Shown here: in pieces, positions 37,027-38,428 of the stretch
Layout of the letters: each line of letters begins with the position of its first letter
Numbering within the stretch: the stretch's first letter is position 1
Origin: a virus
Length of the DNA stretch: 38,428 nucleotides
Reading direction: 5' to 3' (one strand)
IMG/VR virus record: IMGVR_UViG_3300036832_000667
Span: 1 to 38,428 of that record
The notes under the pieces: generated by a model
What the model was told of the DNA's origin: nothing
Database searches by the model: none
What the model saw: only the letters and a program-made list of their open reading frames with translations
Program-made: the position numbers and the translations under genes

Positions 37027-37589
37027 AAATCGAAATCCCGGATGATCTGCGCGCCTTGGCGGATGCTTGCGACGACTTTGCCACGATGCCGTACTGGAGC
37101 GAAGCCGCACGCGCTTCCGTCATGCGCTACCTGGCGGAAATGTGTCCGCATCGTGAAGCGCTGCGCTGGCTGGTACGCGAAGTGATCAACCACGTCGGTA
37201 AATGGCCGGGGCTGGCCGAGGTGCGCGGCATACTTTGCATGCGCTACGATCCCGCCGATGGTATCGACGGCGATTCGACCATTCCCGGCTATCGCGCCGA
37301 CGATGCCGAGATGCGTTACATCCTGCGGGAGCGGCAGACGTTTGCTAGCCTGCCGCCGCCAGCCGTTGCGCTGGCTCAATTCGCCGAATCAGGGTCGGCC
37401 GATTGCGATCCGGCACCGCGCATTCCAGCGCTGAAGCAACTGCCCAACGGACACATCGAGCTGAAGCCCACGCCGCCGAACGAATACGAACTGAACTTGA
37501 TTCGCGGTGAAGCGAACGACGAGCGTTTAACGCTCGAAGCCCGCGAACGCGCCCGGCGGATCCTGGAGCGAATGGATCAAGCCGGATGA
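37023..37589 (+). CDS. Replication-associated protein (helicase-loader-like?)
   Basis: 188 residues, overlapping the initiator gene (ATGA). The N-terminal 90 residues are helical (RALADACDDFATMPYWSEAARASVMRYLAEMCPHREALRWLVREVINHV) and end in GKWPGLAEVRGILCMRYDPADGID, a pattern I know from small phage proteins after initiator genes, where a loader would be expected. The rest is Pro-rich linker and a C-terminal helix (DERLTLEARERARRILERM). No Walker motif, so it is not an ATPase loader. Confidence 0.55.
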   Translation: MKIEIPDDLRALADACDDFATMPYWSEAARASVMRYLAEMCPHREALRWLVREVINHVGKWPGLAEVRGILCMRYDPADGIDGDSTIPGYRADDAEMRYILRERQTFASLPPPAVALAQFAESGSADCDPAPRIPALKQLPNGHIELKPTPPNEYELNLIRGEANDERLTLEARERARRILERMDQAG

Positions 37590-37840
37590 CGATCGCAGCC
37601 GATCTGCCGACGAACCAACGCCGGCGCAGGCGGACGATCTACGAACAGCATCTCGACGAACTGGTCCGGCTGCTGAATGCGAGAGATTTGTACGGCTGGG
37701 AAATCTGGAACTACTTCGCGGCGAAGCGCCAACTTAGCCGGCGTGATGTTACGGATCTGATCGATCACGCGAAGGCGGACGGCTGGATTAGGGTTTCGGA
37801 TTTCGGAAGTTACTTCGCGGTGATGGACGAGTATGACTGA
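37586..37840 (+). CDS. Small winged-helix-like protein
   Basis: 84 residues, overlapping the previous stop (ATGA). A basic start (NQRRRRRTIYEQHLDELVRLLNARDLYGWEIWNYFAAKRQLSRRDVTDLIDHAKADGWIRVSDFGSYFAVM) suggests a compact helical DNA-binding fold with a beta wing at the end. Function unknown. Confidence 0.55.
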   Translation: MTIAADLPTNQRRRRRTIYEQHLDELVRLLNARDLYGWEIWNYFAAKRQLSRRDVTDLIDHAKADGWIRVSDFGSYFAVMDEYD

Positions 37841-38063
37841 CTTGTTTCATGCGCTGCGAAGCTGCCACGCGAAAGGCGGCTGGATAAGCGGCGTAAAGCG
37901 TGCAGACGATCAGTACGACGTTACGCTGTACAAGCGCGACGATACGCCGATCGGCCGCGTCGCGCTGACCTACGATGGATTCCGGCAGGTCTTCGATTAC
38001 TGGCAGCAATTGGAACGCTCGCCGCTGTCCGGAAAGCCTTGGCGAAAGGAACTGATCGCGTGA
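37833..38063 (+). CDS. Small hypothetical protein
   Basis: 76 residues, overlapping the previous gene by 8 nt. A mixed alpha/beta composition (FHALRSCHAKGGWISGVKRADDQYDVTLYKRDDTPIGRVALTYDGFRQVFDYWQQL) gives a plausible folded domain. Part of the replication operon. No family recognised. Confidence 0.55.
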   Translation: MTDLFHALRSCHAKGGWISGVKRADDQYDVTLYKRDDTPIGRVALTYDGFRQVFDYWQQLERSPLSGKPWRKELIA

Positions 38064-38075
38064 GGGTCGCACTTT

Positions 38076-38119
38076 TTCCAGGCCGGCCGGTTTGGTGGTA
38101 TGATTTCAGCAACCTGGAA
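38076..38119 (+). promoter_or_regulatory. Possible extended -10 promoter flanked by an inverted repeat
   Basis: TTCCAGG (38076-38082) and CCTGGAA (38113-38119) are an exact 7-bp inverted repeat. Between them, TGGTATGAT (38096-38104) fits an extended -10. A short hairpin follows (TTAGCG-CGA-CGCTAA, about 38126-38140). It may drive the junction gene; the -35 is poor. Confidence 0.4.
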
Positions 38120-38156
38120 CGTCGATTAGCGCGACGCTAAAAATACGCATGAAGCC

Positions 38157-38428
38157 GTGAGGCCGTTTGGATTCTCACGCTCTGAAGTGCCCCAAAAATC
38201 GAAAATCAATTTATTCCGGAATGGCCGACTCCTCGGCGTCCGGCACCGCTCGACTATCGAAGCGCTCATCGCGCGCGGTCTGGTTGAACTCGAATTTAAC
38301 CGCAAAGGCTACGTCGTTGCGGCGCATGAGAAGTGTACGCCGGTGCCGCCGATCGCTGCGCCGGTTCGGCCGGATACGCCGGCGACTAAAATCCCCATGG
38401 CTACGCCGTATTCGTTCGAAGACGACGC
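38157..38428 (+). CDS. Hypothetical protein, N-terminal part (gene continues at position 1)
   Basis: The frame opens after a TAG at 38127 and can start with GTG 38157 or GTG 38187; the shorter start gives 119 residues, the longer 129. Bases 38302-38428 repeat 1-127, so the unique part is 38157-38301. The basic start (PQKSKINLFRNGRLLGVRHRSTIEALIARGLVELEF) suggests a small DNA-binding fold, with one helix and a following strand. It completes the replication operon across the contig junction and stops at 243-245. Confidence 0.6.
   Translation, partial: MRPFGFSRSEVPQKSKINLFRNGRLLGVRHRSTIEALIARGLVELEFNRKGYVVAAHEKCTPVPPIAAPVRPDTPATKIPMATPYSFEDD
38302..38428. repeat. Terminal overlap, right copy
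   Basis: Identical to 1-127; see that entry. The true circular length is therefore 38301 bp. Confidence 0.93.

Noticed and set aside
1-38428. CRISPR array, insertion sequence or reverse transcriptase (diversity-generating element)
   Set aside because: No regularly spaced repeats, transposase or RT motif was found on reading both strands.

Overview
The window looks like the complete genome of a temperate, P22-like podovirus, closed as a circle: the first 127 bases (1-127) and the last 127 (38302-38428) are identical, so the unique length is 38301 bp and one gene runs across the contig junction. The DNA is GC-rich and densely coding, with many ATGA, GTGA and TAATG start/stop overlaps. The host is not stated by the sequence. 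The attP core ends like a bacterial tRNA-Leu(UAG) gene, and the chitobiase-type C-terminal repeats in a large secreted-looking enzyme are common in soil Acidobacteriota; that host guess is weak.

Layout. (1) 1-2565: two small minus-strand genes, a small ORF, a ParB-like/DNA methyltransferase fusion and a terminase small subunit candidate. (2) 2562-4696: the large terminase, split into an ATPase half and a nuclease half by about 0.68 kb that carries two small ORFs and a duplicated hairpin. (3) 4699-10311: small genes, then two large secreted-looking carbohydrate-active or tailspike proteins; the second lies in one frame with a sigma-factor-like domain. (4) 10328-10865: a minus-strand ribbon-helix-helix/partner pair with a perfect palindromic operator. 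(5) 10880-28938: the P22 morphogenesis order, with portal, scaffold, coat, gp4-like and gp10-like head completion proteins, tail fibres, a gp14-like protein and three DNA-ejection proteins. It is interrupted by an endonuclease VII-type HNH gene just after coat and by a minus-strand methyltransferase. (6) 28940-29554: three overlapping minus-strand genes, one a two-TM membrane protein (lysis candidates). (7) 29580-32738: early operon from two promoters that carry the same 12-bp palindrome, with a KTSC protein, a zinc-finger protein, a PD-(D/E)XK nuclease and recombination-associated proteins, closed by a terminator. (8) 32740-35324: control and integration region with a ribbon-helix-helix regulator, an HTH (excisionase-like) protein, a tyrosine integrase and attP. 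(9) 35440-junction: replication operon with an initiator-like protein that contains a candidate origin, a loader-like protein and small genes.

Working together: integrase and attP would insert the genome into the 3' end of a host tRNA-Leu gene; the palindromic operators and small DNA-binding proteins are the visible candidates for the lysogeny switch; the initiator with its internal iteron-like block would start replication; the split terminase packages DNA through the portal into a coat/scaffold shell; gp4/gp10-like proteins plug the head, and three ejection proteins leave with the DNA. I found no recognisable endolysin and no classical CI-type repressor.
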